From Nitrosospira briensis (GTDB lineage Bacteria; Pseudomonadota; Gammaproteobacteria; Burkholderiales; Nitrosomonadaceae): a stretch of 64,000 nt of DNA. Below are positions 18,195 through 26,900 of the stretch, piece by piece. The stretch covers positions 1-64,000 of the forward strand of contig NZ_FOVJ01000002.1 in NCBI RefSeq assembly GCF_900115125.1, given 5' to 3'. The stretch's first letter is position 1; the number at the start of each line of letters is the position of its first letter. The notes beneath the pieces were generated by a model. It worked only from the letters and a program-made list of their open reading frames with translations. It did no database searches and had not been told where the DNA came from. Both the position numbers and the translations under genes were made by a program.

Positions 18195-18653
18195 TCAAAT
18201 CTTATCTTTGGAATCAAATCCCGCCTTGACATTGCTCTCGCGGCCAGGCTCACTCTGTTTTTCCGCGGGGACGGCGTAATCACGCTTGGAAAGTTCCGAC
18301 GCCATTTTCCGGTGAAAAGCAGCCTGCTTTATATCCTTCTCCGCGGTTTGCTCATATTTATGGACTAAAGCCAAAGCGTGCGATTGCTTATCTTGTGCCT
18401 GTCTACCATAAAGATAACTTTTTTCCTCATAATGCTGAAGCAATTTCTTTTGCTCCTCCGCCTTTACCAGCATTTCCTTGGCGACATTTTGATATTGCTT
18501 AGCCAGATTATCATGATCGACATAAGTTTTTGCATTCTTTTCCGCTTTGTGAATCTGCTCATTCTGCGCTTCGAGAGGACTCATTTGTGCGCAGGAAGCC
18601 AATAGGCCAAGTGCAGACAAGACCGCAACGAATGTTCCCGATTTTGTTTTCAC
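18195..18653 (-). CDS. Coiled-coil lipoprotein of unknown function
   Basis: A 152-residue protein with a lipoprotein signal: a basic start, hydrophobic stretch and lipobox LLAS-C, so Cys21 would be lipidated. The mature part is highly charged and predicted almost entirely helical, with repeated KAEE, QHYEEKS and HKYEQTAEKD patterns (about 35-130) as in a coiled coil. The final ~20 residues look disordered. I know no family name. The start is GTG with no strong ribosome site. It stands alone between the iron operon and a two-component pair; an envelope-spacer role is possible. Confidence 0.7.
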   Translation of the reverse strand: MKTKSGTFVAVLSALGLLASCAQMSPLEAQNEQIHKAEKNAKTYVDHDNLAKQYQNVAKEMLVKAEEQKKLLQHYEEKSYLYGRQAQDKQSHALALVHKYEQTAEKDIKQAAFHRKMASELSKRDYAVPAEKQSEPGRESNVKAGFDSKDKI

Positions 18654-18856
18654 GATGTGAACCCAAATAGAATGAAAGTAGCTTCATCCTAATCCGGTCC
18701 GCTGCCCTAGTACATTAGGGAAACCCTGATTTTTTTCTAAGGGAAACCCTTACGCAACTTTTATATGTCAGAAGTAGCCTGACTATGCCTGGAGAACGGC
18801 ATTTGAAGGACGGCAAGAAAATTCCGCCAGCCTGCCCTGAACGCGAGCATTGCCGG

Positions 18857-19513
18857 CTATTGCGCTTCGGAAATCCAGTGGGTGGCATAACGTATCAAAT
18901 CAGCGCCGTCTTTCAAGTTCAATTTGGTACGAATGTTGAAGCGATGCGTTTCGATAGTTTTAATACTGCGGCTGAGCAATCTCGCGATTTCCTGACTGCT
19001 GTGCCCGGATCCGATCAAATGCAGTACCTCAAACTCGCTGGGTGTCAGACTGTTGATCAAAGGTTCAGGTTCAGAATGCCCCGTCGCAACCCGATTCAGC
19101 AGCCTGTCGCGCATTGGTTTGCTCAGATAAATATTTCCCCTTAACACCTCGCGAACAGCGGTTATCAGCACGTCCCCCGGCTCCTGCTTCATTACGTATC
19201 CACGTGCGCCTGCACGCAAGGCACGCTCGGCATACACGCCTTCGTCATGCATGGAGACGACAAGCACGGGTAATGCAGGCATTACAACATGTATGTTCTT
19301 TATGACCTCAAAACCGGAGAGAGTCTTGAGAGATACATCCATTAAAACGATATCGGCGTGATGTCCCGTCTTGAGGGCGGCCAGCGCTTCCTCGCCGTCT
19401 CCCGCCTCGGCAAATACTTCCATATCCGGCTCGAGATTGATGAGCATCGCCATCCCATGCCGCAACATGGCATGATCGTCCACCAGCATTATTTGTGCTT
19501 TCAAGGCTGACAT
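18857..19513 (-). CDS. NarL/UvrY-type response regulator
   Basis: A 218-residue regulator. The receiver domain has the acidic pair in MLVDDHAML, phospho-acceptor Asp59 in IVLMDVSLKT and Lys109 in GYVMKQ. The LuxR helix-turn-helix occupies about 150-205 (LTPSEFEVLHLIGSGHSSQEIARLL...SIKTIETHRFNIRTKL). It follows the kinase gene by 12 bases and is surely its partner. It is unrelated in detail to the regulator at the left end of the window. Targets are unknown. Confidence 0.9.
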   Translation of the reverse strand: MSALKAQIMLVDDHAMLRHGMAMLINLEPDMEVFAEAGDGEEALAALKTGHHADIVLMDVSLKTLSGFEVIKNIHVVMPALPVLVVSMHDEGVYAERALRAGARGYVMKQEPGDVLITAVREVLRGNIYLSKPMRDRLLNRVATGHSEPEPLINSLTPSEFEVLHLIGSGHSSQEIARLLSRSIKTIETHRFNIRTKLNLKDGADLIRYATHWISEAQ

Positions 19514-19525
19514 ACAGGGAAACTC

Positions 19526-20911
19526 CTACACCACTCGCATTTCCAGCCGCACTTCCACCCCTCTTTCATGAGGCGACAGGAATTCCAGTGTCGCGCCAAG
19601 CTGCCTGGCGCGATATTGCATGATTTTAATACCCATTCCCGGGGTGACCTCATTTTTTTTATTGAAATCAACAAAACCGCCGCCGTCATCGCATATCGAC
19701 AGGCGGAGTTTTTTTTCCTCGGATGCCAGGGAAATTGTCACATGCTGAGCACGTCCGTGGCGGATTGCATTATTGGTAGCCTCCTGCGCAATCCTGTAAA
19801 GATTAAGCGCAAAATTCTTATCCTTGATAATGACATTATTTTTGCATACAAAATCACAAGTAATCTTATAAGTGACCGCGATTCTCGAAGCAAATGCCCT
19901 CAACGCGTCCGTCAAGCCATTGCTTTCCAGTTCAAATGGAAGCAACCCCTGCGCAAGCTGCTTGCATTGCATCACGGCATCCTGCGCTTGCGACGCGATG
20001 GAAGCGGCAACCGTTGCCACATCCCCACTCCCGGACGCGGATATCTTTCTTTCCAGCGCCGTGGCTTGATAACCGATGGCCGCTATCTGCTGCCCGAGAT
20101 TGTCGTGCAATTCCTGGCCGATCGAACGCTGATGTTCTTCCGCTATGGAAACCAGTGTCTGTTCCAGGCGTTTACGCTCAAGCCACCTCTCCAGATCACT
20201 CGCGACCGCGTCGATGAGCCGCTGCTCTTCCGGCACCAGGAATGGCTTGTCTTCGGGATAGAAAACACGCAACTGACCACAGAGTTCGTTGTTGGCGTTA
20301 ATCTTCGATTGCAGTTCGTGCGTGCGGCCCTGGCCATGATTATCGGAAGTGAAGCGCCTGCCATCGAGTTCGATCATGGCGGAAGCAATTTCCGGGAACT
20401 GCATGGCGGGTATCAGGTGCTTAAAAATCTGCTGGCAGACATTATCCAGCGATAGTTCCAGCCCCATGCCGCGGCGAATCTCATAGAGACAGGTGATTTC
20501 TTTCAGGCGCTCGCGAAGCGCTTCATCGATCTGCTTGCGCTCAAACCATCTCTCCAGATCGCTGGCGACCGCGTCGATGAGCCGCTGCTCTTCCGGCACC
20601 AGGAATGGCTTGTCTTCGGGATAGAAAACACGTAACTCGCCGCAAGGTTCGTTGTTGGCATTAATCTTCGATTGCAGTTCGTGCGTGCGGCCCTGGCCGT
20701 GATTATCGGAAGTAAAGCGCCTGCCATCGAGTTCGATCATGGCGGAAGCAATTTCCGGGAACTGCATGGCGGGTATCAGGTGCTTAAAAATCTGCTGGCA
20801 GACATTATCCAGCGATAGTTCCAGCCCCATGCCGCGGCGAATCTCATAGAGACAGGTAATTTCTTTCAGGCGCTCACGCAGCGCCTGACCTGCATCGGCA
20901 TGCTCATCCAT
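19526..20911 (-). CDS. Soluble sensor histidine kinase with tandemly duplicated sensor segment
   Basis: A 461-residue cytosolic kinase (no membrane segment). Residues 10-130 and 131-251 are two almost identical 121-residue units, each ERLKEITCLYEIRRGMGLEL through DAVASDLERW, with the length and start typical of GAF-like input domains. Each has cysteines in ITCLYE, NVCQQIF and CGxLRVF. Next come a HisKA_3 helix with His269 in QELHDNLGQQ, complete with the acidic residue and glutamine, and a HATPase domain (EATNNAIRHG, DDGGGFVDF, PGMGIKIMQYRA). The start has GGAG seven bases upstream; an ATG five codons earlier lacks one. The signal is unknown. Confidence 0.88.
   Translation of the reverse strand: MDEHADAGQALRERLKEITCLYEIRRGMGLELSLDNVCQQIFKHLIPAMQFPEIASAMIELDGRRFTSDNHGQGRTHELQSKINANNEPCGELRVFYPEDKPFLVPEEQRLIDAVASDLERWFERKQIDEALRERLKEITCLYEIRRGMGLELSLDNVCQQIFKHLIPAMQFPEIASAMIELDGRRFTSDNHGQGRTHELQSKINANNELCGQLRVFYPEDKPFLVPEEQRLIDAVASDLERWLERKRLEQTLVSIAEEHQRSIGQELHDNLGQQIAAIGYQATALERKISASGSGDVATVAASIASQAQDAVMQCKQLAQGLLPFELESNGLTDALRAFASRIAVTYKITCDFVCKNNVIIKDKNFALNLYRIAQEATNNAIRHGRAQHVTISLASEEKKLRLSICDDGGGFVDFNKKNEVTPGMGIKIMQYRARQLGATLEFLSPHERGVEVRLEMRVV
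20159..20884 (-). repeat. In-frame tandem duplication, two 363-base units
   Basis: Units 20522-20884 and 20159-20521 align base for base without gaps. By eye about 17 positions differ over some 345 aligned bases, most of them silent and several clustered at 20260-20290 against 20623-20653. The central 200 bases are almost identical. The last few codons of each unit differ, where it joins the next domain. This is a recent duplication, or one kept uniform by gene conversion. Confidence 0.95.
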
Positions 20912-21150
20912 AGCAGCGCTCCGCATCCCTGTGTCTTTTATCCTGACTGGTCATTGAGGACGTTTCATCATTTCTCATTGATTTTTTCTCTTTTCGGATT
21001 CGGTCAAGTCCTCGATCAGTCCGTAATCAAGTGATCAGCTCTCGGAAAAAACTTGCTATGCCTATTCTGATGGTCCTTTTTGTGATTCCTACCCGCCACA
21101 AATGCGGCGGTTTTACCACACAAGATGAGGAAGAATTTTAGTCCTTTACT

Positions 21151-21166
21151 TGTACAATAATGTACA
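21151..21166. promoter_or_regulatory. TGTACA-n4-TGTACA element upstream of tpm
   Basis: Two copies of the palindrome TGTACA are separated by ATAA, 55 bases before the methyltransferase start, in a 309-base gap between divergent genes that otherwise holds no gene I can support. It has the form of a dimer operator; the cognate regulator is unknown. Confidence 0.35.
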
Positions 21167-21220
21167 CGCATAGCTGGCGCTTTGTGAAAAAAAACTTCTC
21201 CATTCTGACGAGATTTGAAG

Positions 21221-21886
21221 ATGGAAAAAGACTATTGGCTGGAACGTTGGAAGCGTGAAGAAACCGGTTTTCACCAAGACGAGATCAATCCCTATTTGCG
21301 CCAATATTGGCAGGAGTTACATCTTGCCGAAGGTACCGAGGTGTTCGTGCCGCTATGCGGCAAAAGCCGCGACATGATATGGCTAAACAAGCAGGGGCAC
21401 TCAGTGACAGGTGTGGAATCGAGCGTCATCGCCGTGCGGGCATTCTTCGAGGAAAACAACTATATCCCGCATCATGTCGCCGGGGAAAAGTTTGATTGCT
21501 ACGAGGCTGACGGAATCCGCATTCTCTGCGGCGATTTTTTCGACTTGAGCAAACAGGAGCTGGCGAAAATCAGAGCCGTGTACGACCGAGCATCATTAAT
21601 CGCGCTGCCCCCTTCAATACGCGAACGCTATGCACGCTGCTTATCGACTATCCTGTCGCCTGCAACACAAATCCTGCTGATAACGCTGAACTATTCCCAG
21701 CAGGAAATGCAAGGTCCCCCGTTTTCAGTATCTGCTGGCGAAGTCGAGACGCTCTACCAGAAACACGCCGGGATACGCCTGCTGACGCAACAGGATGTGC
21801 TCGCGCAGGAGCCGCGCTTCCAGGAACGCGGTCTTAGTCGATTGCAGGAAAGTGTCTTTCTCCTGACCCTGCGCGACCGAATTTAA
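21221..21886 (+). CDS. tpm: Thiopurine S-methyltransferase family protein
   Basis: A 221-residue SAM-dependent methyltransferase of the bacterial TPMT type. It has the family N-terminus YWLERWKREETGFHQDEINP, the SAM-site VFVPLCGKSRDMIWL and GHSVTGVESS, the acidic GDFFDL, and YDRASLIALP. Bacterial members methylate thiopurines and, in several species, selenite or tellurite. The ATG is preferred over a TTG two codons earlier. It stands alone, so its physiological substrate cannot be inferred from context. Confidence 0.92.
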   Translation: MEKDYWLERWKREETGFHQDEINPYLRQYWQELHLAEGTEVFVPLCGKSRDMIWLNKQGHSVTGVESSVIAVRAFFEENNYIPHHVAGEKFDCYEADGIRILCGDFFDLSKQELAKIRAVYDRASLIALPPSIRERYARCLSTILSPATQILLITLNYSQQEMQGPPFSVSAGEVETLYQKHAGIRLLTQQDVLAQEPRFQERGLSRLQESVFLLTLRDRI

Positions 21887-22082
21887 GACAGAGTTTGACG
21901 CAATCGAGCCGGTATCGGATCTTGTCGTGTCTGGTGGTTGCGCCCCGGACAATTGAAAACAGACAAGATTACGTTATATGTGAAATACGTGAAATATGTG
22001 GTCCATGCCTGTTTGAACCGCCCAGAGTTTCATGGAGGACGTTTGGCTTTGTTAGACTTCTACTGTATTTGGGGAGCCAGCC

Positions 22083-23078
22083 TCAATTAGAATTCCGTGC
22101 CGCACGAATCTCTTCCGCCAGTTGCAATACCGACATCGCATAATTCACGCTGCGATTATAGCGGGTAATGACATAGAAATTATTGAAGCCGAGCCAATGC
22201 TCATTTCCGACCTTATTCTCCAGCTCTATCAGCGTAGCATGTCGATCCCGGGCTATGTCCGCTCCCGGTGCGACACCTAACTGTCTCAGTTTTTCCACTG
22301 TATATCGCGGCCTTTCCCCAGCATATATTGCCTCGGCATAGTTTCCTCCGTTGACCAGGGCAGGAACGGCGATTGTTTGCTCCGCCTCCCAACCGTAGCC
22401 TTTCAGATAATTGGCGACACTGCCAATTGCATCCACGGCGCTGCCAGCCAGATCGACTTTGCCGTCACTATCGAAATCCACCGCATAACGGCGGTAACTG
22501 CTGGGCATAAATTGCGGGATGCCGATCGCCCCAGCATACGAACCCTTAATACCCAGTATATCCGCTCGTTGTTCTCGCCCCAGCAACAGGTAATGCTCCA
22601 GCTCTTCCCGAAAGAAGGGGGCACGTTTCGGATAGTCGAACGCCAGGGTGGTCAATGCATCCAGCACGAGGTGCCTGCCGGTTTGTACACCGTAGTTTGT
22701 TTCCACTCCGATCACTGCAGTGATGATTTCCTCGGGAACACCGAACTCCCTGCGCGCGCGCTCCAGCGTCGAGGCGTGGCTATTCCAGAAAACAACACCA
22801 TCAGCAACACGCTGCGGGGTAACGAGCAGCGGGCGGAATTCATACCACGGCTTGGAGGTAGCCGGCCGCGAGATTGCATCGATGATCTTTGGCTGAAACT
22901 GCGCCCTACCGAGAATGCCCTTCAGTTCAGCCTGGCTGAAGCCATGCCGCTCCACCATCTCGCCGATAAAGGATTCGTATTCCGGCCGCAGTTGTGGCGC
23001 AGCCGCAGTTGCACCCGTGGTGCCCGCCGCACACCCGGCGAGCGTTAAAAATCCAAATGCATAGAATAGCGATCGCAT
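22083..23078 (-). CDS. mltB: Membrane-bound lytic murein transglycosylase B
   Basis: A 331-residue lipoprotein (lipobox LAGC, lipidated Cys16) that cleaves peptidoglycan to 1,6-anhydro products in the periplasm. The catalytic glutamate is Glu126 in AVIGVETNYGVQTG, and the family motif GAIGIPQFMPSSYRRYAVD is present, followed by DGKVDL and the C-terminal NFYVITRYNRS. TTGGAGAG four bases before the ATG decides the start; a more upstream ATG would place extra residues before the signal peptide. Monocistronic by position. Confidence 0.93.
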   Translation of the reverse strand: MRSLFYAFGFLTLAGCAAGTTGATAAAPQLRPEYESFIGEMVERHGFSQAELKGILGRAQFQPKIIDAISRPATSKPWYEFRPLLVTPQRVADGVVFWNSHASTLERARREFGVPEEIITAVIGVETNYGVQTGRHLVLDALTTLAFDYPKRAPFFREELEHYLLLGREQRADILGIKGSYAGAIGIPQFMPSSYRRYAVDFDSDGKVDLAGSAVDAIGSVANYLKGYGWEAEQTIAVPALVNGGNYAEAIYAGERPRYTVEKLRQLGVAPGADIARDRHATLIELENKVGNEHWLGFNNFYVITRYNRSVNYAMSVLQLAEEIRAARNSN

Positions 23079-23261
23079 AAACTCTCCAAAATTAGCAAAC
23101 AGGATAATGCTTATCCTTTTCATTATCCATGCAGGTTCTTTAATTTTTGAACGCCTGTCCCCGTCAAGCTCATCGCTACCGTTGCAATCCCGGGGCAGCC
23201 CATTCTTTTTTCCAGCAACGCGGCATTGTGTCCCGCTACATTGGAAGTTGTCCCTAAGGTT

Positions 23262-26200
23262 TTATCCTTCATCGCCCCATTCCCGCCAACCCTTCAGTAG
23301 CGGAAAATACAGTCCTCGTCTCACTGGCTCGTCATCCGGCATGCGCATGAGTGCAGCGTAACAATCGAGTTGAGTACGGTAGCGCTCCTGCTCTCTGGTG
23401 AGAAAACCTTCCACGTCCCCGCCCTCGTGACTGCTGGTCTTGTAATCTACGACCCAGCGCTGGCCATTCCGATCACGAAAAGTACGGTCGATAACAAATT
23501 CCATATACTCGCCGTCAAAATCGGCGGTCATGCGCAGCTCGCAGCGAGCTTCCTGTTGCCGTCCGAGCAACCATTGCCCGCGCGGATCGCTCACCGCATG
23601 AGTCAGAGCCGTCACCACTCGCTGGGTAGCCGCATCGATATCATCTTCATTGTTGACGATACCGTCCGCGACCAGTTGACGCCTGAAAGTATCACGCAAA
23701 ACCTCAACCTTGGCGATGTCCCAGTTCTCTACCCCATGCTCGGCGATACGCTGCAACCAGCGGTGCACCACGTTTCCGACGAGCCGCGCGGTTTGGCCGG
23801 CCCATGAGTACTCGATGTCTCTCCGGACAGGCAAGATATGCTGTTGGGCTTTCCACTGTACGGGTGCTGGGGCAGACGGCAGGGTCCAGCCGGACACGAG
23901 GCGGAGCAGGGACTGATCAATTGTATATTCCCTTCTCCTCCCTGGCTCTTCTCCATTTGCGGAAACCAGCATATCCGAAGGCTTTGCTCGGGCTGCAGCT
24001 TCCATATAAACACGTTCCACCATTGGCCATATTTTGCTCAGCAATGTTTTCCGCGCGGGCGGCTTCAATTCCCATTCACCCGTCCGTCCGGGGACTACAC
24101 TCGTGCACCCAAGCAGGTGCAGGCGTTGTTTGGCACGAGTCGCAGCAACGTAGAGCAGCCGGCCATCCTCCAGCGCCTCTTTTTCATTATCAAGTTTCTC
24201 CAGCCAGGAATAAATCCGATCGGCCTCCGCCCCCGTTTCCTGGATCGGCGCAAGCAGCAAATCCTTCCCCCCGTTTCCCGCTTCCGTATGCGAGTCGTCC
24301 TGCAACCGCTCCATCCACATAAACAGCTTCTTGTCATTGCTGCGGGAGGCGCGGCCAAGACCGGGTACGATTACGCAATCGAACTCCAGTCCCTTGGCCT
24401 TGTGGATAGTCATGATTTGCAGCGCGCCGTCCGCCTTCACGTCGGGTAATGCGAAAAGCCTGGCTAGCCCTTCCTCCAGCGCGGCAAGATCGGGAACGCT
24501 TCCCGCATTCTCGTTCGCTTCAAGATAGTCAAGGTAGGCTGCAGCATCCTCAAAGGCGGTCGGATCATCGATGCAAGCGGGCCCGCCAAGCGCAAGCCAT
24601 GCGCCCTCAACCGTCGCGCGCAGGAATTGACGGCAGCGATTTGCAAGACACTCATTCAGCACATCACGCAAACGCAGCAACCGGGCATGGCCATCAGCGG
24701 AAACCCGCGCCATGCAGTAGTCATCGTTGATCGATTCCCATACTGCCTGACCGCTTACCCGGCTATTTGTCGCCTTGCTGCTTTCCGTCCCTACCCCGCC
24801 ATCGGCGCTTGTACCATCAACATTGCCAGGAGGAGGTTCCGAATGTGTCGAAGCGATCGCGTGGATATCCATGAGCGTCAGGCCGCACCATGGTGCCCGC
24901 AGCAACGCGAGCCATGCCATGCGGTCCGCAGGATGCATCAACGCGCGTGTCAGGGCCAACAGGTCCTGCACGACAGGCCGATGGCTTAGCCCTTCTATTT
25001 CGATCGCGCGAAAGCGCAATCCGGCCTCCTTCAAGCGGGGGATGATTTCATTGAGATGGCTACGATTGCGCACCAGAATCGCGGTCGTCGAGGAGGGGTT
25101 TTTGCGCCGCGCCTGCGCAATAATCTCCACCACTTGCGCCGCCTCGGCCACATGATCGTCATTGAAAAACGGATGTACGGTGACAGCTGTACCGCCTAGC
25201 AAGTTGCGTATTGCCACCGATGGCGTATAAGGGACTGCGCCGGCGCTGATATTCTCCCTTTCCGGCATTACCCCGGCAAACGTCTCGTTGACCCATTCCA
25301 CGATGCCGCGCTGGGATCGAAAATTGGTGGAGAGGGAAATGGGATGCAGCGTGAGGTTGCCGATCCCCCCGGCGCGGACCCGAAGGAACAGGCCGACTTC
25401 TGCCTCGCGAAAACGATAGACGGATTGCATGGGATCGCCAACGGCCAGCACGGTGCGGCCATCTCCCGCCTCCCATCCCGCGACAAGTTTTGAAATAAGC
25501 TCATATTGACTGATAGAGGTATCCTGGAACTCGTCTATCAGCAAATGGCGGATGCGGTAATCGAGCGCGAGCGCAAGATCGGTAGGCGCCTCGGGCTCAC
25601 CAAGCGCGCGCAACGCGCCTTGCGTCACCTCGGTGAAATCCACCTCGCCGCTCAACTGAAACACGAGCTTGAGCTGGCCGACAGCGCGAGGCAGAAGCCG
25701 GGTGATCGACCCGAGCACTTCCCACTGCTTTTCCGTATAAGCCGAGGGCGGCAACTGGCGAACGTCATGCAGCGCCTGGCGCAACAAATCTTCACCATCT
25801 GAAGCCAGCAGCGAAACAAGCGCGCCCGCCCTGTCTTTCCAGGACTTCGCGATTTCTTTCCCGGTTCCTGCCGCGGCTCCGGCCCCAGCGTTGAGGCTTG
25901 CCGGAAATCCGTCTCTTACAGTATGCTGCTTGCGCCAAAACCCGTCTTTTGTGAGCGATAGTTCGGCGACGGCATGCCAGCAGGCGGCATCCTGCTCTTC
26001 ATGACCCGGCATTGCGCCCAGCCCGCCGAGATGCTCGTATCCGGCAATATCCGAGCTCCTGCCGCTATCAGCCAGATTGTTCGCCGCATATCGCACAAGC
26101 TCTACCAACTCTTCTTGCATGGCGGGAGGATATAGCCCGCACAAGCGTTTCAGCGCCTCGCACCGGGTGCTCCTCAACGCCGCTTCCAGCTCTTCACGGT

Positions 26201-26900
26201 CCTTTCCGTAAATGTGCCGCAGCCAGTGGTCGCGCCGGGCCAGCATTTCGGCGAGCAGTGTTTCGATGCGGCCCACGTCGTTGTCAAGGTGCTCCAGCAA
26301 GCGCTGGACATCCTGCGCTGCGGCATCCTCGCCCTCGATCAGATCGATGGTTGCACGCGCGGCTTCAAGATATAAATCGAAGGCATTCTCGATGCTTTGC
26401 GGCTGTGACCCGAACTCCGAGAGCACAGGCATCTGGCTTACCAACGAAGCGCATAACGAATCGAAGGTCTGAATACGCAGCCGCGCCGGGTTATCGAGTA
26501 TATGCCAGCCAACCTTGGCGTCACGGCGCAACACAGCGTCAGCCAGTTCGCGGGTAAGCCTTTCGTACCCCGTTTCAGGAGTTGTAGACGGATGGCCCGT
26601 GTTTTTGGCCTGCGCAAGCGCCGCCACCAGGCGTTCGCGCATTTCCGCGGCGGCTTTCCGGGTGAAGGTAATTGCAACAATCTCTTCCGGCTCCTCAACA
26701 CACGTGAGCAGCTTGAGATAGCGCTGAATCAGAAGCCCGGTTTTGCCGGACCCGGCTGGTGCCTGAACGACAAAAGAATGGGCGGGATCAATGGCGCGGT
26801 GACGCTCTCCGGCATCCGGCACCAAGTTCTGCACAAGGTCCGGCACGAGGGTGGGGGCAACACCGGTCTTATGCATAGGCATAGGCGAAGCGTTTCTCAC
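23262..26900 (-). CDS. addA: AddA-type helicase-nuclease (UvrD family)
   Basis: A 1212-residue subunit of an AddAB-type double-strand break processing enzyme. It has a UvrD-like helicase (Walker A QAPAGSGKT near 46-54, LLIDEFQDTS, GDPMQSVYRFRE, and YVAATRAKQRL) and a C-terminal PD-(D/E)xK nuclease with FVIDRTFRD and VVDYKTS. The gene starts with GTG and overlaps the addB stop by four bases (GTGA), with AGGAGGAGGCGG as ribosome site, so synthesis is coupled. RecBCD is replaced by this pair in many betaproteobacteria. Confidence 0.92.
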   Translation of the reverse strand: MRNASPMPMHKTGVAPTLVPDLVQNLVPDAGERHRAIDPAHSFVVQAPAGSGKTGLLIQRYLKLLTCVEEPEEIVAITFTRKAAAEMRERLVAALAQAKNTGHPSTTPETGYERLTRELADAVLRRDAKVGWHILDNPARLRIQTFDSLCASLVSQMPVLSEFGSQPQSIENAFDLYLEAARATIDLIEGEDAAAQDVQRLLEHLDNDVGRIETLLAEMLARRDHWLRHIYGKDREELEAALRSTRCEALKRLCGLYPPAMQEELVELVRYAANNLADSGRSSDIAGYEHLGGLGAMPGHEEQDAACWHAVAELSLTKDGFWRKQHTVRDGFPASLNAGAGAAAGTGKEIAKSWKDRAGALVSLLASDGEDLLRQALHDVRQLPPSAYTEKQWEVLGSITRLLPRAVGQLKLVFQLSGEVDFTEVTQGALRALGEPEAPTDLALALDYRIRHLLIDEFQDTSISQYELISKLVAGWEAGDGRTVLAVGDPMQSVYRFREAEVGLFLRVRAGGIGNLTLHPISLSTNFRSQRGIVEWVNETFAGVMPERENISAGAVPYTPSVAIRNLLGGTAVTVHPFFNDDHVAEAAQVVEIIAQARRKNPSSTTAILVRNRSHLNEIIPRLKEAGLRFRAIEIEGLSHRPVVQDLLALTRALMHPADRMAWLALLRAPWCGLTLMDIHAIASTHSEPPPGNVDGTSADGGVGTESSKATNSRVSGQAVWESINDDYCMARVSADGHARLLRLRDVLNECLANRCRQFLRATVEGAWLALGGPACIDDPTAFEDAAAYLDYLEANENAGSVPDLAALEEGLARLFALPDVKADGALQIMTIHKAKGLEFDCVIVPGLGRASRSNDKKLFMWMERLQDDSHTEAGNGGKDLLLAPIQETGAEADRIYSWLEKLDNEKEALEDGRLLYVAATRAKQRLHLLGCTSVVPGRTGEWELKPPARKTLLSKIWPMVERVYMEAAARAKPSDMLVSANGEEPGRRREYTIDQSLLRLVSGWTLPSAPAPVQWKAQQHILPVRRDIEYSWAGQTARLVGNVVHRWLQRIAEHGVENWDIAKVEVLRDTFRRQLVADGIVNNEDDIDAATQRVVTALTHAVSDPRGQWLLGRQQEARCELRMTADFDGEYMEFVIDRTFRDRNGQRWVVDYKTSSHEGGDVEGFLTREQERYRTQLDCYAALMRMPDDEPVRRGLYFPLLKGWREWGDEG

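Noticed and set aside
17957-18283. 108-residue open frame on the minus strand after fbpC
   Set aside because: Overlaps the end of the lipoprotein gene, low-complexity composition, no ribosome site.
19568-20455. 295-residue open frame on the plus strand
   Set aside because: Antisense to the duplicated kinase; it is open because the kinase repeat is open.
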